DNA of 64,000 nucleotides from Carya illinoinensis (Eukaryota > Streptophyta > Magnoliopsida > Fagales > Juglandaceae): assembly GCF_018687715.1 (NCBI RefSeq), contig NC_056760.1:6237501-6301500 (forward strand). The letters run 5' to 3'. The notes under the pieces were generated by a model. The model did not search any database. It was not told the origin of the DNA and was given only the letters and a program-made list of their open reading frames with translations. Numbering within the stretch: position 1 is the stretch's first letter; every line of letters begins with the position of its first letter. Shown here piece after piece: positions 35,898 through 49,078 of this stretch. Made by a program: the position numbers and the translations under genes.

Positions 35898-35918
35898 TGC
35901 CAAAGGAGATTTGCCCTA
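35898..35918 (-). promoter_or_regulatory. miR399 target site (site nearest the CDS)
   Basis: The plus strand reads TGCCAAAGGAGATTTGCCC then TA, identical to miR399 over at least 19 bases, so the minus-strand PHO2 transcript carries the complement. Confidence 0.92.
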
Positions 35919-35951
35919 TAGGGACAACGGGAGTCGAGTTACGACCCCAAA

Positions 35952-35972
35952 TGCCAAAGGAGATTTGCCCAA
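35952..35972 (-). promoter_or_regulatory. miR399 target site
   Basis: Plus strand TGCCAAAGGAGATTTGCCC followed by AA; perfect 19-base core. Confidence 0.92.
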
Positions 35973-36189
35973 TGAATGAGCTGAAGTTCCCACTAGAAGA
36001 AACTTCTCAAGGAGACTTTCCCACCACAGAAGAGCTCAAAAGCTACCACTGCCGGATAAGAGATTTCCCAATAGTGCGGATGGAGTTCCAGGTAGATTGA
36101 TGACAAATGGTGTTTTTCCAACCAAACAGCTCTTCTCAAATATCTGCTGCCAAAGAAGTTACCCAACCAAAGGAACCCTTAGTAACTTT

Positions 36190-36210
36190 TGCCAAAGGAG
36201 ATTTGCCCAA
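36190..36210 (-). promoter_or_regulatory. miR399 target site
   Basis: Plus strand TGCCAAAGGAGATTTGCCC followed by AA; perfect 19-base core. Confidence 0.92.
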
Positions 36211-36263
36211 ACGAACAGAATCCTCACAAAATTATGCAGGCAATTTGTTCTTCATATGCTTAT

Positions 36264-36284
36264 TGCCAAAGGAGATTTGCCCCC
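36264..36284 (-). promoter_or_regulatory. miR399 target site
   Basis: Plus strand TGCCAAAGGAGATTTGCCC followed by CC; perfect 19-base core. Confidence 0.92.
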
Positions 36285-36316
36285 AAAAAGCCAAAATATC
36301 CGTCACGTTTATCTGC

Positions 36317-36337
36317 TGCCAAAAGAGAATTGCCTCA
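36317..36337 (-). promoter_or_regulatory. Degenerate miR399 target site
   Basis: Plus strand TGCCAAAAGAGAATTGCCTC: the frame of the motif is kept with a few changes, partly matching other miR399 variants. Still plausibly functional. Confidence 0.7.
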
Positions 36338-36678
36338 TGTAAGGAGTTCAATTGAACAGCTGAAACTCAAGGTCACAATCAGGAGAGGTCATGCCACCTA
36401 ACTGACCACCAATCTTAGATATGTCTAGCAGCTTGATTGACAGAAACTGAGTTTTGTATTGTGTCTCTGAGAGAGCTATCTGAATAATCACTCTCTCAAA
36501 AAAGCTTCTTTAAGTGGCTTAACCCTTAATCCGACAGTTGAAACTGCAGAAACACTATTTTGTACAAGCAACCTGGCAACAAACTGGATGTTGTCTCTGA
36601 GAAAACTATCAGCGTAACCATGCTTCAGTGCCAAAATACCGAAGAGCTTCTCCAACCAATTTTACATTTCCTGAGAAC

Positions 36679-38460
36679 CTGCAAACACAGACTGTTAATA
36701 ATAAGTAATTTTATTAACACAGGATAGAAGCAGTAAAATCTGAGAATCTAGAATTGGTTATCTGATTGTTGCTACTATTCTTACAAATTTTGTAGACTCT
36801 GATCAAATAAAGAAAGGCACAGGGCACAGAAAAGGGGGCCCCAAGTAGACGCAGAAGAAAAAAATAAGAGGTTTAAAATTGCTAACATTCAATGTGAAAT
36901 TTGTCTTTAAAAGGCCAAAAAAAAAAAAAAAAAGGCTATTTGTGTGCGTATGAAGGAGATTTTTTTTTATCAGTATGCATGAAGGAGAATTAACGGACCA
37001 TTAACAAAATATTGATTCATACGTTTAAGAACAATGGATATGAAAATATGCTAGATTTGGTTCAATGAATGAACCTCACAAAGTAACTATCAACTCAGAG
37101 AGAGAGAGTCATCTATGATGTAACAAAATCCACTGTTGGTCTCTCACTTTTGGTGTTGCATTAGAATTTCGGGATTTGTTATAGAGGGAGTGATTTCAGA
37201 CTACAGGATGCATTGCTTAGAAATGTAGTTTTGACAACACATGAGAGTTAAGGGAAACAAGAGCAACTATTGTACAGATACTCTACTTTAACCAAGGCAT
37301 TTTGAGGAATAAACCTGAAACAACACCTTTAACTTAATCAATTCTATTTCATGTATCAACAAGGGTCCAGTTTCACAGAGATAAAATTGAAAGAAACACA
37401 TAAAAAGTTGTAACTGTCAGTTCTCATATCTCATTCAAGAAATTAAGAAAAGAAATCAAATACCTTGCTCCAAAATTTTCAAATGCAAATGAAAGACAAA
37501 AGATATTCAAATCGTAGCAGCCATTATTTTCTTTTACAAACAAACCTTCGCTCCAAAGAACATATCCTTCAATGACTTACGGAAAGTATTCATGATAATC
37601 TATACACCAAACTTGTACCCCTCAAGAAACTTAACAAAGAGAGAACTTTTGGAAGTTTTTCATAAGAGATAGAACATAAAACATCTTACAACAGCTTTTC
37701 ATGACAGAAAATCACAAAAAAAAAAAAAAAAAAACCTCCAACCTTGTGCGCCTAAAACATTCAAGTGCTCTAAGAGCCAAAATATGACCAAAAGTAAAGC
37801 ATTTCCCATAATCTATAAAAATTAAACACCGTATTTCTGAACTGCGAGAAAAAAAGTAACGCAGACGCTAATAATGGAAAAGATAAAGGCTAATTCATCA
37901 ACCCCACAAACAAATAAAAATGACATTTGGAAAAGACAGAGATTAATCGACAGAAATTGCAGACTGAAATACTGTACCATTGCAGTTGCCACCTCTGCCA
38001 ATCACTGGAACTCTAATTTTTTTTCACCAAACCCAAGAAAACCGCACAAAGTCTCCAAAAAGCTGATCAAAGGGATTCGACCCAGAAAATTATTGACAGA
38101 AACAAAGTCTCTCCTATGGTTCTTTCTTCCGTTTCTTGCACTTTCTCGCTAACTTTCTTTGTCAGCCACTAGAACCATTTACCGTTGTTGAAAGAAGGGA
38201 AACGATGAGAATTCAGAGAGGCCAAGCTCCTCTCTGAACGCCGCCCTTCAAACCATACCCGAGCCTCCAAACCATTAGAGCTCCCTCCCTCCCTCCCTCC
38301 CTCCCTCTGTGGGTTGGTGTAGCTCACTGTTCTGTTGCTGGGAAACGTTGAAGATTACGAATGTGGGCTGTGTTCGTCTCTCTCATCCAATTAGACTCGA
38401 GAGGGCGACTATTAAATGGATACGAAAGAAAGAATATACCAACAGAATCAGACGTGCCGT
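36679..38460 (-). promoter_or_regulatory. PHO2 first intron, first non-coding exon and proximal promoter (unresolved)
   Basis: No coding gene is seen. A CT-rich (CCCT)n tract at 38281-38307 and GC-richer sequence around 38150-38400 suggest that the transcription start lies near here. The exact first-exon donor could not be fixed; several GT candidates exist between 37570 and 38180. The string GAATATAC at 38432-38439 fits the P1BS pattern GNATATNC, but that pattern is common by chance. Confidence 0.4.
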
Positions 38461-39014
38461 CGTTATACAGCTTAACGGTTAGCTATTTGAATTACTGTAA
38501 GAAATATAATTTATAATTTTAGAATTTATAACTTATAATTTATGTAATAAATTTTATTTACTATTTAAATAATTTACTATTTAATAATTATATATTTAAA
38601 ATACTTTTAAATATATTATATTTATTTGAAAATAAATTAAAAAATATATTTTTTGAGATAAAAATGACGATTATTTTAATTTTTAAAAATTATGATCATA
38701 TTTTTAAAAGTTTAAAAGTTATAATTATCTTAAAAAATCATATGGATACTTTTATCCATTGATAATTTTTTTAAAATTCGAGTTACGTTCTACATTATCC
38801 GGAAAAACCAAAAGCATATTTTTTAGATTATTTGAGATTAAAAGTACTTTAATATATAACACACAAACCACCTAATTTTTTTATTAAAAAGCTTTTAAGA
38901 ATATTTAAGTAATTTTTAAGATTCCTACCGCAACCCTAAACAGACCATTAAATTACTTCTAACGATATACTTACAATTTTTTTATAATTATTTTTAAATA
39001 ATCAATTAAATGAT

Positions 39015-39190
39015 AAGTTTTGCTACGTACAAGTAAAATTGCATATTAAATCTGCGTACCAATACTGATTCTTTCATATTCAAAATTTAAATTAACATTA
39101 TTTTTAATAAAATCTACTTTTTAACTACTCACATTAGATTGATACACATATTAGTATATAACTGTACTCGTAACTAGATTTTTCTTAAAA
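39015..39190. repeat. AT-rich MITE-like repeat (copy 2 of 2)
   Basis: Starts near TTTTGCTACGTACAAG and ends near CGTAACTAGATTTTTC. It shares its central AT-rich text with 9185-9355. Confidence 0.5.
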
Positions 39191-39311
39191 TGATATCATT
39201 TATTTATATAGTTATAAAATAATTATAAAGTTATTATTTTTCTTACCATTATGCACTTCGTTTCTAATTATTTATTTTTGGCAACAGCCAATATTCATTA
39301 AAAGAAATCAT

Positions 39312-39472
39312 ATTTACATTAGTGTGTAATTATCGCGCAATCACTTCAAAAAAATGAATAAATACGAAATCTTTATGAAAAAGATTAAACTTTTAATAAT
39401 AAATTTTTCTTTTTTAAAAAGTAAGTATGCAATGTTTATACATTTTACGACTATATGCAAAATTACTTTTCA
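39312..39472. repeat. Hairpin-type MITE copy
   Basis: Contains AATAAATACGAAAT, AAACTTTTAATAATAAA and CATTTTACGACTATATGC, matching the family at 52351 and 53807. Confidence 0.55.
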
Positions 39473-39849
39473 TTAATATTGAACATAAAGAGTAAAAAAT
39501 TGTTAAGATTTGAGTTATAACCTATTGAATTCAAAACCTAATGCGCGTCGAAGAGTAATTTAAAGATCATCGAGACGTGGTATCGTCTTTAATTGAATTA
39601 CAAAAGAAACTATAATTATGTATATATACTCTATACGAAAAAATTTATTTCAACCCGTCAAACACATTATTAATAGAAATTTCTATCAAGTTAATTAGCA
39701 TAAAAGTTATTGTATTTTATTTTTTGTACCTGTTATATTTATGATGTTACAATAAGTATGCTTACATATTAACTTATAAATAGCAGAACTTCGCTCTACA
39801 TAATTGTTGGATAAAAATACACGCATCTATCACTACAAGAAATTAGGTT

Positions 39850-41012
39850 TTTTCCAGCGCTTAAAATCGCTGTAAAAAAGCATATAAATCGCTGCATATT
39901 CTCATTTCCAGCGCTTTTAAATTCCTTGCCCAGTCGCCGCTATTATCGCGTCTTTTTTGCCTAAACCAGCGAAAACAAAAATATCGCTGTTTAAAATACT
40001 TTTAGCAGCGATTTTTTTTCCTTGATAAACCTGCCAACATCGCTGCAACTACCCGCAATCCAATAAAGATATATCGCTGAAAAACCTTAATTTCAGCATA
40101 TTAAATCCTTGCAAATTCTCAATAAATCGCTGCTATTGATGTACTCTATTACAGCGAATATCTTCAAAACTGTTGCAAATATCTATTTTCAGCGAAATCA
40201 AGATACGGAAAATACAACTAAAACCGCTGCAATCAGACAAAAAACTGTTGCTAATGTGCTTATATTGTCTGAAAAATCGTTGCAAAAGATTAATTGCAGC
40301 ATTACAAATCACTGAAATAACTGTGAAAAGCGCTGAAATTGAATCTCCAATAGCAGCGATTTACTTGCAAATTGTTGGAAATAGTTATCTGCAGCGTAAT
40401 TTAGTTGCTGATAATACACCCAAAAGCGCTGTAAATAGCAAAACCATTTGCAAATTTGATCAGGCATGTCTGGTAAATCGCTGTTAACGCGTAATGGCAG
40501 CATCAAAAAGCGCTGCATTTCCTCTGAAAATCCCTGGATTTAAGCGCTTAATAGCAGCGATATTTTCGTAATTGTTGCAAATTCTTTTTTCCAGCGCGAT
40601 ATAAATGCTGAAAATTCAACTAAAAGCGCTAGAAATTTTCCAAAATTGTTGCAAATTTGTCCATGGCTGTATCTAAAATCGCTAGAATTAAGATAGAATC
40701 GCTGCGAATAAATATCTCTATTGCAACGATTTTAATAGAAATTGTTGGAAATATCATTTTTCAGCGCAATAAAAATGCTGAAAGTAGCCTAACAGCGCTG
40801 CAATAGAGAGCATTAATTACAGCGATTATTTAAAAACTGTTGCAATAACTCAAATGCAGCGTAACTAAAATGATGCGAAAATTGAGGAAAGCGCTGCAAT
40901 TTGATGATCTACTGTTGTAATATGTTAATAAAAATCGTTGTTAAAGTATAATTGCAGCATTTAAATTCGCTGCAATTACTCTGAAAAGCGCTGCTATTAA
41001 TTATATTTCATT
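39850..41012. repeat. Left subterminal repeat array of the CACTA element
   Basis: About 1.16 kb in which variants of AGCGCTGCAA, AATCGCTG and CAGCGATTT recur every 20-40 bp in both orientations. Likely transposase-binding sites. Unusually long compared with the right-hand array. Confidence 0.85.
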
Positions 41013-41661
41013 TTTTTTTTATTGCTCGTTAGCTCGCCTCATATATTTGTTATATATATAACCATATTTTTCAAACTTGGTAAGAAATATAATGAACTAT
41101 TTAGTAATGTTCACATATTTAATCATGATATTACGTAGTCCCCTTAATCAATTAACTTTTTCTTAATACCTTAAACTTCACTTAATTTATGTAATTTAAT
41201 TGTTATTAATTAACAATAATTAATTACATAACTTCATTGGCATCACCACAAACAAAACCTTTCCTACATGAACCAGGAATTACTTAAACCTATATCCAAT
41301 TCTATTCCATTGCTATATAACACTTATAGTTTTGACAACACCCAATTTAGAAATATACAAAATATAGAGAAAAATTCTTTCACTACTTTCATTATAGGAA
41401 AAAACCTGATCCTGAGGAATATAATAAATCAAACACAATCTAGAATCTAAACCCAGTGGAAAATTCACATTAATGTGCAGTCATGGGCTATATACAGTGG
41501 GGTGGACCAATTTCTACTTGCAAAACCTACATGCAGTACTTACAAACTACTAAATATATAGATCTCATTTCTTGCTCCTAAACATTAATTGATCCACTGC
41601 ACATTCATCAACAATTGTTCAACTGTCCTGCTCTTCTATAGTTAGAATTAGTTCATGTCAC

Positions 41662-41777
41662 CTGTAACAATGTGCACTTGGGCATTGGGTAGAACAGCTT
41701 CAACACGTCTGCATCAAGTGGTGAAAGGGGGGGATTCATTTCCAGTGCTTTTACATTTTCAATCTCTCCGATCAATT
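41662..41777 (-). pseudogene. Possible captured exon of an unidentified gene inside the CACTA element
   Basis: On the minus strand an acceptor (GTCATTGACAG) precedes 116 bp that stay open and end at a donor (TTACAG|GTGACA). The translation begins LIGEIENVKALEMNPPL and ends KLFYPMPKCTLLQ, which reads like a real exon. I do not recognise the family. No adjacent exons were found. Confidence 0.35.
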
Positions 41778-42589
41778 CTGTCAATGACCATATAGATTTT
41801 CGTTACGTAAACCATTAATTTAATGTAGGAAACATTGAAGAAGCTGAACAAGAAAATAATACTATATTAGGCCTGTAACTTTAATCTTCATTCATTATCG
41901 CCAATTGCCAAAATGGCAAACATAAGGTCCAAATCACTGGAAATCTAGAAATGGATTTACAGTCATTTAAGCAAAACACCCTTAAGCACGAAACTTATAC
42001 TTTTAAATTTCTGCTTGTAAATAATTACACTGTAAAGATGTTTGAAAGAAACACACACAATTGCTCTAGAAGGTGTTACTCAATTTATACAAACCAGTAT
42101 ATATATATATATATATATCTGAAACTAATTATCTTACAAGCAATTACATGCAGTACTCACATACAACTTGTATAGCTGTACGTATTTAATATAAAGTTCA
42201 ATATTGTTGATGATCTTCAGAAGTGATTTCTAGATTTATCACTTTATTACATCACTGCTGAACCCAAAACACCCAAGTAAATACATCAAGGCTTATTTAA
42301 TAAGTTACGCATGTACTCTAGAAATTGTAATCATTGTGCTATGGTTCTAATCTACTGCAAATTGCCTCAAACTGAGAAAATGTGAAAGTTCCAGACTCTT
42401 GGGATAAATATCCAAAAAAGGTGTCTATGAGTATGGATAATACCTTATGAATGTATGGCCACATATCATAACTTGTATTGCCAGCTTTAGTCTACCTGCA
42501 TAATTATGCAAATGATCAACTACTATTGAAATTGATTTACTTTTAAGTCCATCCACAGAAAGTATAACTAAAAGTTCTAACATGGCTGT

Positions 42590-44556
42590 ATGGCAGCTCT
42601 AACATATTCATTTCAGCAGTACACAACCCAAAAAGTAGCATAGAACTGCACATATTGAGGTTACAAGTTACCCACCATATATTTTTACCCAACACAAGAG
42701 GTAGCAAAAATCACCTGCTGAAATTAGGGCGGATATAATATGGAAAAAAACATGTAGGCCTTCATCTAATTAGAAATTGTCTCCATCAAAATATGCATAC
42801 TAAATTCGACATGCACAAAAGTGTGGATCTTTTCCTGTGTGTGTTAATAACAGAAAATATACATTTAAAACCATATTAAGTCTTGGAAAAAAAAAAACCA
42901 TTTTGGCCAATAGTTATAAATTATGTTATAACAGTTTGCTAAGAACCCAACATGACAGCTTCCTCTAATTACATGTTTAGAAGTGTGTCTGTAGAGATGC
43001 AAGTCAATATGGCAGAAAATGTCCATAAATAATCTCAAGTCATACAGCTTGCTAATATGGACTTGTAATTACATATATTGACAACTATTAACAACATGGA
43101 CATAAAAGCAGCTGCCTTACAAACATTTTAGAACATGCACACCTGTAATCATCACCCATACACAGCTCTAACATATGCATTTGATCAGTACACAGCCCAG
43201 AAAGAAGGCCTCCAAGGCAGCATATTTGTATCTTTTTACCCACCATTTATTTTTCAGTCTCACATAAGAGGTAGGAAAAACTCACCATGTACGTGGGTTA
43301 ATATAATATGGTTTTAGAAACTTGTAGAGATTCATCTAATTAGAAATTGTCTCCAACAATTATTGCATACTAAATATCAGCATTTTTCAAAACTGGTTGG
43401 TCTTTTTCCTGTGTGCGTTTATAACAGAAAAATGGTTGGTAAAGCCATATTAAGTCTGGAAAAAAAAAGTTGGATTTTACAACTTATAAATTCTGAGTAT
43501 ATCAGTTTGGGCTGAACCCAAAAATATATGGTGCCTCTAAAATATATTTAGAAATGTGTGTCTGTAGGGTTGCAAGTAAATCTTTCAAGTGTGATAAATA
43601 ATCTCAAGTCATACATGTTATTACTATAGACTTGTAATTACACTAGAGTATATATTGACAACTATTAATGGGAAAATAGAGCATAAAAACCAACCCATAC
43701 AATTAATAATAAGTCTGTGCACCTGTATACTCTAATCAGGATCCACAGACAGCTCTAAAAGTCCCATTTCAGCATTACACAACCCAGAAACTGTTCAACA
43801 AGGCATATTTATATGTATACAAGTTACCCACCATTTATTTTTCCCAACACAAGAAATATTGAAAACACTCACCATATTGGTGGGTTAATATAATATGAAA
43901 AGAAACATACAAAGATTCATCTAAATTGAAACCAAACAAGAATTTATGCATAGTAAATTGTCCATTTTTTCCTGCTGGTTTGGTCTTTTTGTTGTGTGTG
44001 TTTATAACAGAAAATATATATTTCAAGCATGACAAGTCTGAAAACCTATACCCATTTTACAACTTATAAATTCTTAAATTATCAGTTTGGTAACAACCCA
44101 AAAATCTCTGCAACAAACAGGTTTTTATTCGTGTGCATCTGTAGATTTGCAAGTAAATCTTTCAGAGGAAGAATACTTAATCTCAATTCATTCATTTGAG
44201 TAATACTTGAGACTTGTAATTACAGTTAGAATATATTCCTACAACTATTAACAACAAATTGCATAAAAACAGACCCCTACAAATGTATGGTCTGTTTATG
44301 TCAGTTTAAGTAAGAGACCCAAAAATTGTTGCTTAACCTAAAATATTTTTCCTAAGTGTGCGTCTGTAGAGTTGCCAAAATGTTTGAAACTTTGAATAAA
44401 TATTCTCATTACATCCTGAGAATGAGATTGGACTTGTAATTACAGTTAGAGTATATATTGACAATTATTAACAACAAAATGCATAAAACCAGTACCCATA
44501 CAAAACTATTCCAACATGCTTGAACCTGTAATCATCACCCACATATAGCCCGCCCC
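42590..44556. repeat. Tandem array of roughly 0.57-kb imperfect units inside the CACTA element
   Basis: The phrase CAGCTCTAA followed by CATTT and CAG(C/T)A(T/G)TACACA recurs at about 42597, 43163 and 43751, and GACAACTATTAACAAC-type text recurs near 43080, 43653, 44240 and 44460. Units also share TAATATAATATGG and TCATCTAATTAGAAATTG. There are three to four diverged copies, the last one shortened. No coding signal. Confidence 0.75.
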
Positions 44557-44558
44557 CT

Positions 44559-44585
44559 CCCCCCCCCCCCCCCCCCCCCCCCCCC
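44559..44585. repeat. Poly-C tract
   Basis: 27 consecutive C, at the end of the tandem array. Confidence 0.9.
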
Positions 44586-45921
44586 AAAATGCCAAAAGTC
44601 TGGTTCTAATCCTCGTTTCTAAGCAAAGTCTCATCTAGACCCACAAGTATGATGGAGAAAAAGAGGAGAAAATACATTCTACTGCAATCTTTTTCTTCTA
44701 CAATTTACTATCTAAACTTGATCCAAAAACCATATTTTATGGGTATATGCAAGGGCATATTCCAGCTTAAAAACAACAACCAATTGGTTAACTCCCAGCG
44801 TGCATATAATTATTTAAACAAAAACATTAAAAATTAACTCATCTAACAGTGATCATCATATGATTATTCTGCTCCTGATATAGTATTCATTCACTTAATG
44901 TAACCCCAATTGGAGAAAAAATGTACTTTTCATTTAATACTCTAGCCTGGAAGTTGGAGATACATATCTTTAAGACTATGCCTTAGGCAAATGCTATATG
45001 TTTTAAAGACCAATGGTGAAGCTTTGCTTTAAGCCATAACCTAGGGGTGTTCTTTTTCATTTTTGCACTCAGCCCCTTGGGTCTTTTTGGTGACTCAACA
45101 ATTCTTGTTCTATTCCTTTAAACAGAGAAGAATAGTTGAAATCTTGGTTCTATTCGATGGTATTTATCCTTTACTGTTTACATTCTTTGTAGGATTGATT
45201 ATTTTAATTAAATGTTAGGGATGCATACTAGATGTTCCCTCCCCCCTCTAATTTTCCAACAACATTCATCCAAAATTGTAATATGGAGTGATGAGCTATC
45301 TCTAGCTAACTTTAGAATAATATGTTGCTTTTGCATGCAATGGTGAATCCAGGAGAAATTTCAGGTAATGTCATTATTCAATGTTGTCACACCATTGCCC
45401 TTATCAACCTCAACCATCTCCTCCAACTCTTACAAGTCATCCAAATCATTGCTAGCATATTGAAAATAACTGAAAAATTAGGCTTAATCTTAATCGCCAA
45501 CCTTTAATTAGCATCAGAACTGGAAAATTGGTTTGTGAAAGAAAATGGTCCCCCACAAAACATCCAAGTGTGCATCCAGTTTGCATGTCCAACTGCTCCA
45601 TCAAAATGGCTGTTCCTGAATTAAATGAACAGCCATTTAAGGCCTGTTAGTATATCAGAAAATTTAATATGTATATATGTAAAGGACAACAATATGAAAC
45701 ATAGAAGGCACAACGTAACACCTAAATGAAAGTATGAGAAGGGATCTTGCAATTACATAACTTCTTTCTAGTAAAATCTCCTGCACGGACCATAATAACC
45801 TGCATTCTTAATGGGTGTTTATGGTGCTTCAAAGCATTTTCAGCCCACATTTTTAATTAAAACAACTTACACAAGTAATCCCCCCACTGCCCAAATGCCT
45901 CCCACTCAAAAACCTTACATT

Positions 45922-45924
<3 letters not shown>

Positions 45925-45957
<33 letters not shown>
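45925..45957. repeat. (TA)n microsatellite
   Basis: Uninterrupted TA run inside the CACTA element. Confidence 0.9.
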
Positions 45958-45958
<1 letters not shown>

Positions 45959-46815
45959 TTTTCATTTATAGTTTGGCCACCCACCATCTCCCACTACAAA
46001 AAATATCTCCTACAAAGCATCATATTAGAAGCAATGAAAAGAGAGTTATTAACATAAAATGCAGTCCCTCAAGTTGTAGAGATAAGATAAATGCAAACTA
46101 AGGGGCTAGAACTTAAGAGTATACATTCAAAGCTATTGGCTTGTCAAACTTTCTGCACTAGCTTGACAAGCCAATAAGTTAGTTGTATACCTGTTTCAAA
46201 AACCTCCCTCCTTCAACTATAATCCCAACTACACAAGCAATGAACTAGTGTTTAGAAAAATTAGGAATAAGCATGATTTGTGGGAAGACATAGCATAAAC
46301 AGAGGAAGAGATAGTTCATGATAAACCAAGGATTTCTATTGAAATCCTTAGTTGTTTACTTAGTTATTAGCATATATAGAAGGTAAAACAATTCATACTG
46401 ATATCTAACTCATCTAACACATAAATGGAGGCCTAAACATATTCGAAAAGTGATTCACATAGAGCATACTACTATTGTTAAAACTATAGCAGAATAACAA
46501 CTTGATAAGATTGTCGGCATGGAACAAAACAGGGCAGAAAAACAAGTCATAATCTCAAGCAGAGTCTAGCACGAATATTGCATGTTTCAATCATCAACCA
46601 CATAGTTACACACCCAACTAAACAAGTATTAGGGGGAAAATGTAAGGATAGATGAAGTTGACAGAAACCATGACAGAATCTGATGCAGAAAAATGCTTAA
46701 CTTGGAAGTGTGTTTGCTGCTATCTTTTTAGGTGCGAAACGTGAGGTAAGAGAGGGAAAAAGGATGGAGTTATTCATCTAAACTGAACTTAGTCAAGTTA
46801 CAAATGAAAGGTTAA

Positions 46816-49078
<2,263 letters not shown>

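Larger units (their letters stand above)
35372..36678 (-). promoter_or_regulatory. PHO2 5' untranslated exon carrying the miR399 target array
   Basis: Inferred exon. An acceptor (TGTGTTTGCAG) ends at 36679 and a strong donor (CTGAG|GTGAGA) starts at 35371. A matching acceptor (TTACAACAG) ends at 35275, eight bases before the start codon. Between these lie all the miR399-like sites. A non-coding exon holding a cluster of miR399 sites is the known arrangement of PHO2 transcripts in other plants. Splice borders are by eye. Confidence 0.6.

Noticed and set aside
35898..36337. MIR399 precursor genes on the plus strand
   Set aside because: The mature-like sequence occurs on the plus strand, but no complementary arm at hairpin distance is seen, the copies are spaced irregularly, and PHO2 lies on the opposite strand in exactly the arrangement of target sites.
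38432..38439. P1BS (PHR1-binding) element in the PHO2 promoter
   Set aside because: GAATATAC fits the pattern, but six fixed bases are expected many times by chance in this AT-rich window; not strong enough to call a site.
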